A stretch of 64,000 nucleotides of DNA, taken from assembly GCA_037893225.1 (NCBI GenBank), contig JAZGUH010000714.1, forward strand, positions 62,001 through 126,000, given 5' to 3'. The first letter of the stretch is position 1. Each line of letters starts with the position of its first letter. Made by a program: the position numbers and the translations under genes. This document shows positions 1 through 12,600 of the stretch, piece by piece. This stretch comes from Hippasteria phrygiana. Lineage: Eukaryota; Echinodermata; Asteroidea; Valvatida; Goniasteridae. The notes under the pieces were generated by a model that saw nothing but the letters and a program-made list of their open reading frames with translations, ran no database searches and was not told the DNA's origin.

Positions 1-1556
1 AGCCGAAGACATTTGAAAAATGGCCATATAAATAACAATTGCATCAGATTCCTTGAGATATAATGTGGACACATGAAATGGAGGGCGCTAATTGAGCTGG
101 CTAAACCCACTGATCTGGAAGTAAACTGAATAGCACACTGACTGTTCGGGGTGAAGCCACCGCCCGTCATACTATCACTCCCATTACAATAGATTTGCCA
201 ACATTGTCCTTGTCCACTACTTTCGTTCTTATCTCATATGGTAACCACTGTATCAATGCAGAATGATCCCATGCAATGAAAGCACCGACGCGCTGCAGAC
301 TGCATTTGTATATACAGTGCGCAAAGGTGAATGAGCCATCCAGTTTACATAGAGATACGTGGATACACCTTTAAATTTAGTATTTATCCAACTCGCATAG
401 AAACTGGTGTACGTTTCAAAGCTCACTTAGTCGTTAGCTGGCAGTAGCGTATCCAGCTTTTTGTGCCAGGGAGGGCAAACAACGTCTGAACCGTCATAAA
501 ACCGTGTCAAAAACACTATTTTCTTTTGTTTGTTATGACGCCTCAAATGCCGCCAGGGGGAAAGTTCCATTACTCAGTTCAATTCAAATTTGCACATAAA
601 CCGCGGATACTTTTATCAACAAAGGGGCCTATATTTGCGTGATTATATACCGCAATGTGCAGATGTATAAATATGTAGGAAATCAGCCCAAAAAATGGCG
701 TCGCCAATGTTTTGTGGTTTATTTTGTGAAAACGTTTGCCAGGGTCTGTGTTGTCGATTTACATCCACTGATTAAAATTAGCATAGAAAAAAAACTACTG
801 TAACCAGAAAAAAATAATTATCAGACAAAAAATACTAGGCTCTATATCAGAAAAACGGCGCCTATTTCGTTTGGGTTTTACTGTTCGTAGTGCAACCGAG
901 AGTACTGGAATATGTTAATTCCTCAGTCTATTTCACTAGGAATAATGTTATTCTGGCCCACGTGTGCAAGGAATGGGGTGTTTAATTAACACCATGTGGT
1001 GTTGACTGATTCATACAATACCACACGGTGGTAAGTTGACATCGCCGCGGTTTGTCCCCTTGCCTTGTGAAAATGATTTTTGACAATATAATAGCTAAAG
1101 TATACGCTATAGGACGAAAAGTAGCCTGATCCGGTCAACCTGCAAGGACAAATAAAAACCATATTTATTTACACGTTACCCAAGATTCCCTGGTAGTCAA
1201 GGTCACAGTGATAAACGCTGTCTTTTAAGTTTTTGGCTTTTGACAACGCCAATTAACCAAAAACAGCTTGGACTAAGACTCCTATACTTTGAGCGACACT
1301 GGCCCACGTATAGTCAACTTACATAATAACCGTATACCAATGAAAAATCCGCGGCGGTTACGACAATAGTCAGGATACCAGCGATTCCCTGAGCGATGGC
1401 CGACAAGATGTTCATCACCAGGGCACCAGTTGCCTGAAAATACAAACATATATTTTCACAATGTGGGCCAACAACAATCCCGAGCGTAAATCGCTGGAGA
1501 TGGGGTGTATAGGCCTAATTTCCCCACCTCCCCAGTCATCACATCTTGGCCAGATG

Positions 1557-1706
1557 CAGCAGCGTATCCAGCTTTTTGTGCAAAGGAGGGCCCGAGGGCA
1601 AAAGCTGGACCGTCTACAAACTGTCTTAAAACACTATAATTTGTTTTTTTATGACGCCTCAAATGCCGCCGGGCGGGGGGGGGGGGGGGGGGGGGGTACG
1701 CCACTG
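1557..1706. mobile_element. hAT-type MITE with long G-run, copy A
   Basis: The ends are CAGCAGCGTATCC and GGTACGCCACTG, flanked by the 8-bp direct repeat GCCAGATG at 1549-1556 and 1707-1714. An 8-bp duplication with CA(G)...CTG ends is the hallmark of hAT elements. A run of about 24 G lies next to the right end. A related but incomplete copy starts near 443. Confidence 0.8.
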
Positions 1707-2410
1707 GCCAGATGGGATGATCCATCCGATGATCATCTGCTGCTCTCCCAAAATTTCGATACCGTGAAACAAATGTAAACCTTTTTACCAAAGAAAAACG
1801 GCAAATTTAAGTGATTTCAAAATGCACTCATTCTGCGTATAAATATACATGTTGACAAGTATAGTGAACATAATTATTATTTTATACCTTTTGTTTGAAC
1901 AGCGCAGCCACGTCCCATATCCTTATTAATCCTACCCCTTTTCAATTTTACCCATTCGGTGTAGTACATAGTATCATCAGTATTTAAAAGTTGATCCCAG
2001 CAGACACACGTGTCAGCTGCGGTTGATGCGCCTGCACTACGGAGCAGGAAGACATGGGTTTTGTGTTTCCTGTGATAACCCCCCAATAATTCTAATCCAG
2101 GTGGGTATTATCTGTGGAGAAACCTTTTACAAGAGCATATATGCGCTCCCCATTTTCACCATTTTCCCACCACTGGCGCTTTTTATGGCCTCTGAACGTC
2201 AATGTCAACAAAACCCATGTCTGTTTTACTTTGTATGTGCCAAGTGCAAAATGTTCGAGCATCATTTTCTCTGTCCTTTTTATAGATAAGCGATCGGGAG
2301 GTTTGAGCTACAATAATCGAATTTCTGTTCATGTTTGGTGACAAACTCACCAGTGGTCGACTATTGCCATTCGCTGCAAGTATCCCAAGAATCCCAGCCG
2401 GAATGGAGAA

Positions 2411-2587
2411 CTGGAAAGGGAAAAAAACGGGGAAAGGGAAAAAGGACAAGAAAAAGGGGGGGGGGAGGAAAAGAGGGAGGGAAAAAGGAAAGGAAAGGAA
2501 AAGGAAAATGTTTAAAAGGAAAATGATAAAAGGAAAAAGGAAAAGGGAAAATGAAAAGGGAAATGAAAAAGGAAAGGAAAAGGAAAT
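2411..2587 (-). repeat. Polypurine/polypyrimidine tract at exon 2 acceptor, copy A
   Basis: About 177 bp made of GGAAA-like units on the plus strand. Read on the minus strand it is a TTTCC-rich tract that runs straight into the acceptor AG of exon 2 of gene A. Confidence 0.85.
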
Positions 2588-2922
2588 TATTTTTACTGAA
2601 ATTTCTCTGCTATAAATTAAATCCATGCTTCGTCAAACTTTGAATACTTTAATGTTCGGTGTAGTGCTCACATTGTCACATCTGATGTACAACGGGTATT
2701 TGAGGGATTGGAGGTTACCGAAACGAGAAAAATTCCTTATGTTCATCGTCTTGTGTGTCTCACGTAACCAACACCGAAAAAACCGCCCAAGTTTGACTCG
2801 GTTTAACCGGTTTACCGACCTTGAAAACAAAGGGCGCCGCCATCTTGTCGCCGCTGGCTTCGAGCTCACGTCGAGCGCACGCAATTAACACCTGGCGTAA
2901 TCACGAGCTTTTGTCACGCTAA

Positions 2923-3100
2923 AGGGCCGGTCACACTGCAACGATAAACGATAACGAAAACGAAAACGATGTGAATAAACGCTCTCTATTGGTGGATGGA
3001 ACGTGCGGTAATACGCGCGCGTTCCACCCACCAATAGAGAGCGTTTATTCACATCGTTTTCGTTTTCGTTATCGTTATCGTGGCCAGTGTGACCGGCCCT
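2923..3100. mobile_element. PIF/Harbinger-type foldback MITE
   Basis: The 178-bp element has terminal repeats AGGGCCGGTCACACTG and CAGTGTGACCGGCCCT. The two arms pair over most of their length. It is flanked by TAA on both sides (2920-2922, 3101-3103). A 3-bp TWA target duplication is typical of PIF/Harbinger. It lies inside the copy A-specific insert, in intron 1 of pseudogene A. Confidence 0.8.
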
Positions 3101-3284
3101 TAATAGTGGTACATGCGGAGCGGAACCAACGAAGCTGACGATCCCTGCGACCAGCGAACACGTGCAAAATTGAACGTATTACACTTGTGAGGGAATTCCC
3201 CTACATGTGCAATGCGAGAATCAGACTCGTCAAGTCGAAGCAGCTTATTTGGTTCAATTGGCTGTTTGTCAGTTTTCGTGACGC

Positions 3285-3470
3285 GTTTAATGGCCACGAT
3301 ACGAAATATGCATTCCTTTTCATCTTTACTCAACTGGATAGTTAATGACAATACATGTACTTCTGTTGACGTAATGGTTTAAGTCAGAGAATATACTCGC
3401 AAGTGTGGATTCGTAATTTACGAATTCTTAAATTACGAAGCTACACTTTCTCGTGTATTCTTCTTAACGT
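3285..3470. repeat. Interspersed repeat shared with 46175-46392
   Basis: About 190 bp, starting with taatggccacgata and ending ttaacgtac, matches 46175-46392 with few changes. Both copies contain an inner palindrome around gattcgtaatttacgaattc. The second copy has an extra GC-rich hairpin (cggcgctttgcgcc) at its centre. Confidence 0.8.
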
Positions 3471-4344
3471 ACTAGGTCGAAGTCTAATGAGATTTGAGGC
3501 GTAGACCGTAGACGCGCACAAGCTCGTGAGTATAATAAGCCTCACGATTCGGGAAATGTCATTTGCGCCAAAGAAAAAGACTGTTCAGTGTTCTTCAGAC
3601 AAGTACGGTAATCTTTTCTTTGTGGTTTTGGAAGTATTGTTTGAATTTGTTTTCACTCTGATTTTCTGAAATGAATGAAATATCGTTGCAGACGGTTTTG
3701 AGGTTTTTCTAAAATCAAAACCGGACGTGATCGGTTTAATTATAAAACCGAAAAAAAAACCGGTTTACCGGTAAACCGCACAAGCTTAGTACGTATTCGA
3801 TTTTTTCTTCAGATGGTATACCTACTATAAGTATAAACGCCACGATGTACAATTTCAATCATTGATTTATTGGGAAACAAAGGCAACTTAACATCCGCAG
3901 TATAGCCAGGTGCTTTTCAGTGGTGGGGGCAAAGAAGGAAGTCAAATTTTATGTCAAAATTTTCAGCACCAATTTTAAGAATGTTTGCAAAAAAGTGTCT
4001 TGCATCTGTTTCGGCCCCGGAAAATAATTTGAAAAGTTTCGAGAACGAGCGACATGAAAATGAAATTAGAGTGCCGGAGATTTGACGTATAACTCAAGTT
4101 TCCCCACTGCAAACGAAATACAACCACGAAGAGCGTAACTTCAAAATAAAGGACATGCAATTATATACCCAATTTACAAAATAAACAAAGTAAGTCAGTC
4201 GGAATCATCTTTCCTCAAAATACATGAAATTAGTTAACTGAACTATGGTCAAATAAAGCCACGGGTTTCCCTCTAAGTAATGAACTCAAATACTGAATCA
4301 AAAGAAACAAAAATAAAAACCAAGATGTTGAAATCACTCACCAT

Positions 4345-4594
4345 GGGCCAGTCTTGCAGAGCTGCTTAAGAGCAAAAATTTGCTTAAAAAGGCACAAAAC
4401 CTTGCTTTGAAAAATCTAGTTACCTGCCAAAACTCCATGTGATTTTCATGCTAAGCAAATAACAGCTAAATACCAGTCACAAGCAATATACGTCAGATGG
4501 AGTTTGGCTGGTCACCCGATTTCACAAACTAAGCTAGGGTTTGTTGTGCTTAAGCAATTTGTTATGCTTAAGCAGCTCTATGACATTTGTTCCA
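4345..4594. mobile_element. Foldback MITE of the GCTGCTTAAGCA family, copy A
   Basis: The left end is gggccagtcttgcagagctgcttaag and the right end is gcttaagcagctctatgacat, an inverted repeat of about 30 bp. Orthologous copies lie at 19059-19271 and 33075-33288, both missing a short internal piece. Related elements are at 5743-6004, 42146-42377 and 49874-50150, with half an element near 37560-37620. Confidence 0.7.
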
Positions 4595-5742
4595 GAATTG
4601 CTACCATGAAAGAAGGTGAAATAGAGAGCTAGCCTACATGAATTCAAATCACATGATGGTAGGCCTACCTCTATAAAGAAACTGCTTTGGCCTTAATAAA
4701 TATCTTTATGAATCCTGCTTACCAAGAAAGCACTCCAGACCGGTCCAGCAATGCCACTGGTGTACGAATAATAATCGAAGACCCACGATAAGCCCCAAAA
4801 TATTGGAAGCAGAACTCCGTTCACGATGTGCAACACACCCAATATCACCATCGGGCGCTGATTACTTGTATCCGCCATCTTGGATTGAACGCGCGCTGAC
4901 AATCCTCAAAGAACTATACGAAGACCCTTCAAAAAAATAACAATTAAAATCAACTGTTAAGGTGATTGTATACAGGGTATGCCCTGCCCTATATGCTTAA
5001 AAGTCTGAAACAAAAAAGAATTGAAATTTTCAGTCAGAGCACGGAACACGGCATCTTTCAAATATGACGGTGAAATCCCAATTTTCAGATTTCTCTATGC
5101 ACATCTATAGCATGCCATTCAATTACGCCCCAATGTCTGAAACGCAAAATACATGTAAACAAGGTGACATTCCGACACCGTACAATATGTTCGTAATTTT
5201 CTGTTAAAAAATACGATACATTTTTACCAGTATTGAAGGAAGATGTACCAACCGGCCTAGTACCAAAATGTACCGTCAAATGAAGTGATTTACCCAACGG
5301 CTCCGCCTAAATAGACGACAAAGTCCAAACCCCGTGATGTACGACAGACTAAATTTGCGTCAATGGGACCAACCACCCAGTTTCTATTTGGTGACTTTTT
5401 TATTAGGAACAAGTCTTTTCACAATAAGTTAATAATTCACAGTCCTATACGTGCAACTATTGGTAGGAATATTAATAAATGTGTAATGACGCTGTTCATT
5501 TTAATGACTCATTTTCTCCATAGGAAATTGTGCAAAAGCTCATTCAGACAGCTCTATTTAAATTCAAATATCGGAATTTTTGAAATCATGATTGCCGTCT
5601 GCCTTTTATTCATTGAAATAAAGGCATGAATAAAGACAAAGATTCGGAGAAAATGTGATTCTTAAGCATTTCAATTATAACCTGTACTCCGATTTGTGTG
5701 CAAAATAATCACACTGCACGCACTTCAGGGACAAAAACAATC

Positions 5743-6004
5743 CAGGGCCTAATTTCATAGCGCTGCTTAACACACGATTTTCTGCTAACGGAACCCTAGC
5801 CAATTTCATAGAGACTGTAAGCAGTAAGCACAGCGAAGAGCCTGCTAACTTCGGAAGCAGGATTTGCTTAAATTAGTGACGCAGCAATATCCATGCACGC
5901 GCAAGCATTTCACGACTTGGCCATGAAATACGCTAATGCTTAAGCAAATTTCCCTGCTATAGTTATCTGCTTACCGTTAAGCAGCGCTATGAAATTAGGC
6001 CCTG
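5743..6004. mobile_element. Foldback MITE CAGGGCCTAATTTC..., copy A
   Basis: The ends CAGGGCCTAATTTCATAGCG and CGCTATGAAATTAGGCCCTG are exact inverted repeats. In copies B (20609-21066) and C (34621-35081) the same element is interrupted by a CAGTGGCGG element. Copy A is the empty site. Confidence 0.8.
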
Positions 6005-6061
6005 TAGTTTGGGTTGTTTAAAACGTTTTAACAGCGTTTTAGTGTATACTATTGGATTATA

Positions 6062-6339
6062 CACTGTAAAAATGGCGTTTAGATTTTAAACACATTTCTT
6101 GTGCCCACTTTTTTGACACGTTTAGCCCACGACATGAACGTTTAGCTTTGTGACGCAACACGTTTAGCATTGAAACAATTTTTCTAAACATTGTTTCTAA
6201 AAAGTGTTTAAATGCTAAACGTGTTATCCCGGTACACGTCACAAAGCTAAACGTTAAATCTAAACATGTCGTGGGCTAAACGTGTCAAAAAAGTGGGTAC
6301 AAGAAATGTGTTTAAAATCTAAACGCCATTTTTACAGTG
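6062..6339. mobile_element. 278-bp near-perfect foldback element, copy A
   Basis: It starts CACTGTAAAAATGGCGTTTA and ends with the reverse complement, flanked by TA on both sides. Arms of about 130 bp pair almost fully. The TA flank suggests a Tc1/mariner-type mover. Confidence 0.8.
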
Positions 6340-7061
6340 TAGTGGTATGGGTGTGGTGGCGTTCTTGAAATCCACGGAACATTTCGGTAATTTCCACAAG
6401 ATACGGCCTTATCTTGTAGATCATACCTCCTCAAAACATCCTCATGGGTCTTCTTGATCATCATCATTCAGCAAACAACATGTTAATGAGAAATTTAACC
6501 ACAATGTATAAATTTAAACTCATCAACTGAAAGAAATAATCCAAAGCTTACCCTTAACAATACAGTTTTATGCGTACAAAGTATAAAGATAAGTAGACAC
6601 TTTTCTTCGACGTTGATGGTGGGCCTAAGATTACTTTTTTAGTAAAACTACACAAATAATTATTTTGCGTGTCAGGTGTCTATCTGTTCACATTTATTAT
6701 GTTCTAAGATTATAAAAAATGTCATGCATGTCTATGATTATTGATAATACAATGTCTATACTACGGAATGTACAACGTGATGCAATCATAAAAGAGGTGC
6801 AAGCGATATTAAATATTTCAGTATTAATCCACGTAAAACAAAATTAGTTTGATCAAGATATTCAAATAAAAGTCGATTATCACTTCTATGAACAGAGAAT
6901 CACGAAATTGCGAATAAACAAAGCTAGGTTATAAACAACAAGAAGACGAACACAGAAACACCTCCCCCTCCCCCCCCCCCCCCCCCAATTATGACGAGAC
7001 AGTGAAAAGAATGTGATGAATAATCACAGCGCAATGCCAGATTCTACGTTATGTAGTTTAA

Positions 7062-7290
7062 AGGGACACATTGCCTTCAAATGTCATGAAATTTTGCTGT
7101 TTGGAAATGTTCCTTATCTTTTATAAAAGTTGTTCATGCAAAAAAAACACGTATAATGTGTTGTAATTAGTGAGTGTGGTTACAAAACAAAAAATTGGCA
7201 TCTGATCCCTGACATCTGACCCGCGAAACATAGACTTATTTCAAGTAGTAAATACGCTTGTCTAAATAATGCGCAAAATACGCACATGCT
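7062..7290. mobile_element. One end of a TTAA-type AGGGACACATTGCC element
   Basis: Starting at tttaaagggacacattgcc, this stretch matches the right end of the complete element at 13005-13604 in inverted orientation. No partner end was found, so it is a truncated copy. It is repeated at about 22120-22340 in copy B. Confidence 0.6.
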
Positions 7291-7462
7291 GCCGGATATG
7301 GGGCAGCTTTTTTCACTCCGTATATTTTGTAGTATCCTACACTTCCTACATTCCTTCACCATTGAAATGTGCACAAAGTAAAAAGCATATAATTTGCTGG
7401 GGAATCTACTACATACAGTCCCACTGCACAAAATGTCTAACATCATGATACAGCATAATTAG

Positions 7463-8118
7463 TGTGCACAAAATAAAAAGTGATATTTCAGGGGAGGCGA
7501 GATCCGACAGTCCTACATCATCATACACTGTACAAAAAGTCCTACAAATATCCTACACGAGGGAAAAACATCATACAGCATTGAAGTGTGTACAAAATAA
7601 ATAGTGATATTCAGAGGAGGCGAGATCCGACAGTCCTACACCATCATACACTGTACAAAAAGTCCTACAAATATCCTACACGAGGGAAAAACATCATACA
7701 GCATTGAAGTGTGTACAAAATAAATAGTGATATTTCAGGGGAGGCGAGATCCGACAGTCCTACATCATCATACACTGTACAAAAAGTCCTACAAATATCC
7801 TACACGAGGGAAAAACATCATACAGCATTGAAGTGTGTACAAAATAAATAGTGATATTCAGAGGAGGCGAGATCCGACAGTCCTACACCATCATACACTG
7901 TACAAAAAGTCCTACAGGAATTCTACACGAGGGGAAAACATCATACAGAATAGAAGTGTGTACAAAATAAATAGTGATATTTCAGGAGAGGCGAGATCCG
8001 ACAGTCCTACATCATCATATACTGTACAAAAAGTCCTACAGGAATCCTACACTGAGGAAAAACATCATACAGCATTAAAGTGTGTACAAAATAAATAGTG
8101 ATATTTCAGGGGAGGTGA
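7463..8118. repeat. 124-bp tandem array, copy A
   Basis: The word ggcgagatccgacagtcctaca recurs at 7496, 7619, 7743, 7867 and 7991, with a diverged unit at 8115, so the period is about 124 bp. Apparent ORFs here only reflect the lack of stops in one frame of the unit. Confidence 0.9.
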
Positions 8119-9694
8119 GATCCGTGTATCTGAGGTGGTGTATACAGTATTTTTCTGCCCATTTTAAGGTGAAATCTGATGTTTTTGTTGGGTCTTCACT
8201 CTTCAGACCTTTTCAATTAATTAAATGAAGGTCAATGGCAGCCATTTGTTTTGGACCATACTATCCCCAGATCATGTCCCAATGTTTAGCATCCCAAAAA
8301 TATTAATATAGGTAATAAATAATATAATTTACTGTAGGTAATAATCATTGGCACCTTTGGTTTTTTTCAGGTGAAAATTGTGAGTCTTTGACCCGGTAGT
8401 AATTCTATGATTAGTTTAGTAAGAATATGACAACAGTATTTTGTATTTTTGTTATCAAAGTTAAGATCTACAAAGGTGCTAATAATGAGTGTTTACAGTG
8501 GATTAACATTTGTGACAAACTATTTTTGATGCTAAAATGTGTACTTTCACAGTTGTTGACAGTCATTGCAATAAAGGTTATTGATGGTGTTTAGTATGAC
8601 CCATCAAGGAAGCACCTCAAACAGTTCTGTCAAACATGTCAAATCTGGTAACCCCCCCCCCCCCCCCCATCTCTACTTATAAGCCTTTAGAAAGTTTCTT
8701 TTTCACTCAATCCTAGGGACTGGATCATGGAATGCATTGCCTGCAAACATAGAGAGTAATTCGTCTGGGCAATCCAGCTGGCAATCCAGCAAGCTGGCGT
8801 GATGTGTCCAGACATGGTTTGTGCTAAACATCAACACCAACCGTTAACAGCCGCAAAAGTAAAAATTTAGTATCCAAAATGGCTTTTAGTGAAGCTACTG
8901 TAAGCAATCATCATTTCTCTCATACACAAAACATTACCACGGAATATTGGAATAGTCCAACTTTAAAAATGTAAGCAAGATGGTAGCCATTACTACATGT
9001 ACATGTACGTCAAAGAAATCATAGTTTTCCACTGAGAAAATAAACAAAACATTTCGCAGTCGACAGTTTTAAAGTCTACAAATGTAATTCTAATGAATTA
9101 TCAAGATTTATGGGATGCTAAAGCATGTATTTTTTAGTTGTTAATGGTCATTGACGGCTGTCCATCAATATCAATACGAATTGCCGCTGTTGGGGCATTC
9201 AGTTTCAATTTGTAAGCACCCAACTTTTGTTCCTAATGTTCGTTTTCGTTTAGCGGCATTCTATTTCGTGTTGGTGGATTCAGACTTCATTTGTAGCATT
9301 CTTACAGTAGGTTTTGTGACATCCTTTGACGGTTGAAGCATTCAAAATAGCGAACGTCGGTGTGCATACGACGTACGACCATGCTTTTCTTTTCTGATTC
9401 GTTTATGGGCAATCATTTTCATGAAATGGTCATTCAATTTAATAAGAATTTTTAATTGGTATATGTTCCTATTGTCTTCTGAGGTTTTTGTCAACTGTCA
9501 TATTTTTATGAGTGCGAGTTCGTTATGGAACCATTTTAATGAGCTTGCCGAACCTCCCCCTGTCCCCCTCCCAACTCCTCACATACCCCTTCACCACCCC
9601 TCACCAACCCCCTCCCCTTGGGAGTGTACATGCACCTTTCGGTACAGCGTACAACCTTGGGTGAGGGCCAGCCTACTGTTGTTGTCCGACGTTG

Positions 9695-12600
9695 CTAGTA
9701 GTAGTACTTTTGCTCCTGAGGTGCTGGGTACGAGGCCTGGGCTTGCTGGCCGGGATAAGGGGCCTGGGCTGGCAGGCCCGAGTACTGCCCCTGGACGGGC
9801 TGACCGGCATACTGCACCTGTACCTGCTGACCGGGGTACTGGAAGAAATCAATAATAAACCCAATCGTTATTTCATGATTATAGACTGTTCGTGCTCCCA
9901 AACCTTTTGGGGACGGGTATAGCTTTTGAGTACTGAAATAATTATGACGTCAGTTGGCACGACAACTGTGACAAACTGTCAGGGAAAAACCATCTTTTTT
10001 TTAACCAGATCACAACTGTAGGCCTATCTACATGTTGTACTGAACCGTAAAAATTGGTGCATTATTTAGTGTCTAACTGTGTGGAAAATTCCAGTTCCGT
10101 TACCAGTTTCCTCATTAATGTTTACACAAAATCGAGCCGTGTTTACAAACCTATGTACCGTATAGTATTATGCTAATCAAGTTCTCATTCACCGTGCTGT
10201 GTGTGCGTGTGCTGGCTTATACCAGACATAAGTACGAGGATCACTCAAAGGCGGTCGGACGCACTTTGGATTTGTTTGCATTTCACATTCGGTCACCTGG
10301 TGAACAAAAATTGCAAAAGTAGCCTAGTACTGCATAATGCGCTGTTTGGTCGTAGCCTATTTGTTAATTTAGTTGGAGAAGAGTTGGGCTCAACCTCACA
10401 ATCACTCTCTTACCGGAGATCTGTTGCCACTCTCTGTTCTACACTAGGGCCTACAGATATTTTCATGGTAAATGTTCCACCGGCTTGTCCAGCTTGGTTC
10501 CTCCTTAGGGAGTTTGAGCGTGAAACTCAGCGTTGTTCCCGCCATGTACCAATATACTCTAGCTATACCTAAATATATAACAAAAAGCTATGCCAATAGC
10601 TTTTTCCCTCGTTCTGTATCTCTCTGTGTAATTATTTGCCTGGTGCATATTTCCCTTCATCTTACGATCTTTTCTGCTTCAAGAGGAATATTAATTCCTA
10701 CATTATGTATCTTTGATTCTTTTTCTTTCCTTTGTAGCTCCCATACCTTGAGTGGCTTTGGGGCGAACTTGCATAAAGAAAATGTAATTCCGATGACTCG
10801 CACCGTGACCTACCTTGGTAGTACCGGTCACAGCGACAGTAAACGTTGGTGGCGTCACCACAATTTGCGAGTTAACACGCTGGCAGAAGACAGCGGCCAC
10901 GATGGACACAACGCCCTCAAAGATGAGGAGAAACAAGGTCAGGAGGTCGATCACAATGTCACCGGGCTGCGTTCAAATAAAAGTGAATGAAGGTCATTTC
11001 TCATCCCAAGATGTGGCTGCGTCTATGGGGCACTTTTTTGTGAATGTAAATCAAAGTCTTATTTTTTAACCCAGAGCCTGAGTCTGCTTATTTTGTTCAA
11101 GTATTCAAGGCCTTCAGAGCTTGGGAATAGCTGGAGACGAAGCCGAAGACATTTGAGAAATGGCCATATAAATAACAATTGCATCAGATTCCTTGAGATA
11201 TAATGTGGAGTGTGGACACATGAAATGGAGGGCGCTATTTGAGCTAGGTATAAAAACCCACTGATCTGGAAGTAACCTGGATAGCACACTGACTGTTCGG
11301 GGTGAAGCCACCGCCCGTCATACTTTCACTCCCATTACAATAGATTTGCCAACCTTGTCCTTGTCCTCTACTTTCGTTCTCGTTCTCATATGGTAACCAC
11401 TGTGTCAATGCAGAATGATCCCGTGCAATGAAAGCACCAACGCGCTGCAGACTGCATTTTTATATACAGTGCGCAAAGGTCAATGAGCCATCCAGTTTAC
11501 ATAGAGATAAGTGGATACACCTTTAAATTTAGTATTTATCCAACTCGCATAGAAACTTGTGTACGTTTCAAAGCTCCTTTTGTCGTTATATAGCTGTCAT
11601 TGAGTAGCGTATCCAGCTTTTTGTGCCAGGGAGGACAAACAACGTCCGAACCGTCATAAAACCGAATAAAAAACACTATTTTCTTTTGTTTGTTATGGCG
11701 CCTTAAATGCCGCCAGGGGGAAAGTTCCATTACTCAGTTCAATTCAAATCTGCACATAAACCGCGGATACTTTTATCAACAAAGGGGGCCTATTTGCGTG
11801 ATTATATACCGCAATGTGCAGATGTATAGTTATGTAGGAAATCAGCCTAAAAAATGGCGTCGCCAATGTTTTGTGGTTTATTTTGTGAAAACGTTTGCCA
11901 GGGTCTGTGTTGTCGATTTACATCCACTGATTAAAATTACCATAGAAAAAAAACTACTGTAACGAGAAAAAAATTATTATCAGAAAAAAATACTATATTA
12001 GAAAAAAAGGCGCCTATTTCGTTTGGGTTTTACTGTTTTACTGGGTAGTGCAACCGAGAGTACTGGAATCTGTTAATTCCTAGCTTAGTCTATTTCACTA
12101 GGAATAATGTTATTCTTGCCCACGTGTGCAAGACATGGGGTGTTTAATTAACACCATGTGGTACTGATTCATCCAATACCACACGGTGGTAAGTTGACAT
12201 CGCCGCGGTTTGTCCCCTTGCCTCGTGAACATTATTTTTGACAATATAATAGCTAAATTATACGCTATAGGACGAAAAGTAGCCTGATCCGGTCAACCTG
12301 TAAGGACAATAGAAACCGGATACAATATTCATTTACAAGTTACCCAAGATGCCCTGGTAGTCAAGCTCACAGTGATGAACGCTGTCTTTTAAGTTTTTGG
12401 CTTTTGACAACGCCAATTAACCAAAAAAAGCTTGGACTAAGACTCCTATACCATACGCACTAATTCAATTGAATGACTTTGAGCGACACTGGCCCCAATG
12501 TATAGTCAACTTACATAATAGTATAGCACTGAAAAATCCGCAGCGGTTACGACAATAGTCAGGATACCAGCGATTCCCTGAGCGATGGCCGACAAGATGT

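Larger units (their letters stand above)
126..4878 (-). pseudogene. MS4A/CD20-like four-pass membrane protein, copy A, broken
   Basis: Four exons are visible on the minus strand: exon 1 4723-4878, exon 2 2351-2410, exon 3 1323-1433, exon 4 126-247. Exons 5 and 6 would lie left of the window. Exon 1 starts MADTSNQRP and differs from copies B and C at six of 52 residues. Exon 3 has one extra codon. Exon 4 carries two independent lesions. One is a 1-bp deletion in the stretch matching tttcgttctcgttctcat of copy B, which shifts the frame and leads to a stop. The other is a change of the exon 4 donor from GT to TT at 124-125. Exons 1-3 still read open, so a shortened product is possible, but a normal four-pass protein cannot be made by the intron pattern used in B and C. 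Sequencing error could explain the deletion, but not easily both lesions. Confidence 0.75.
1..11140. repeat. Tandem segmental duplication, copy A (left end cut by window)
   Basis: Position 1 aligns with 11141 and 26049, and similarity continues in order through the whole copy. Copy A lacks the 3.7-kb transposon and the two CAGTGGCGG elements found in B and C. It has its own insert of about 1 kb at roughly 2767-3785. Its gene-bearing part (1-5300) differs more from B and C than its intergenic part (5300-11140) does. The stretch 4879-9694, between the start of gene A and the stop of gene B, contains only repeats and no gene I can support. Confidence 0.93.

Noticed and set aside
2183..2626. Phe/Pro- or Lys-rich ORFs over the polypurine tracts (also 14199-14585 and 28441-28902)
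   Set aside because: These are low-complexity translations of a repeat. Only the 60-bp exon 2 at their edge is coding.
7835..8098. Plus-strand ORFs over the 124-bp arrays
   Set aside because: The unit has no stop in that frame. The peptide simply repeats, and the array differs in length between copies.
10472..10990. Long plus-strand ORF (172 residues), repeated at 25381-25899
   Set aside because: It runs antisense over exon 5 of genes B and C. It is open because of the coding exon on the other strand and has no domain of its own.
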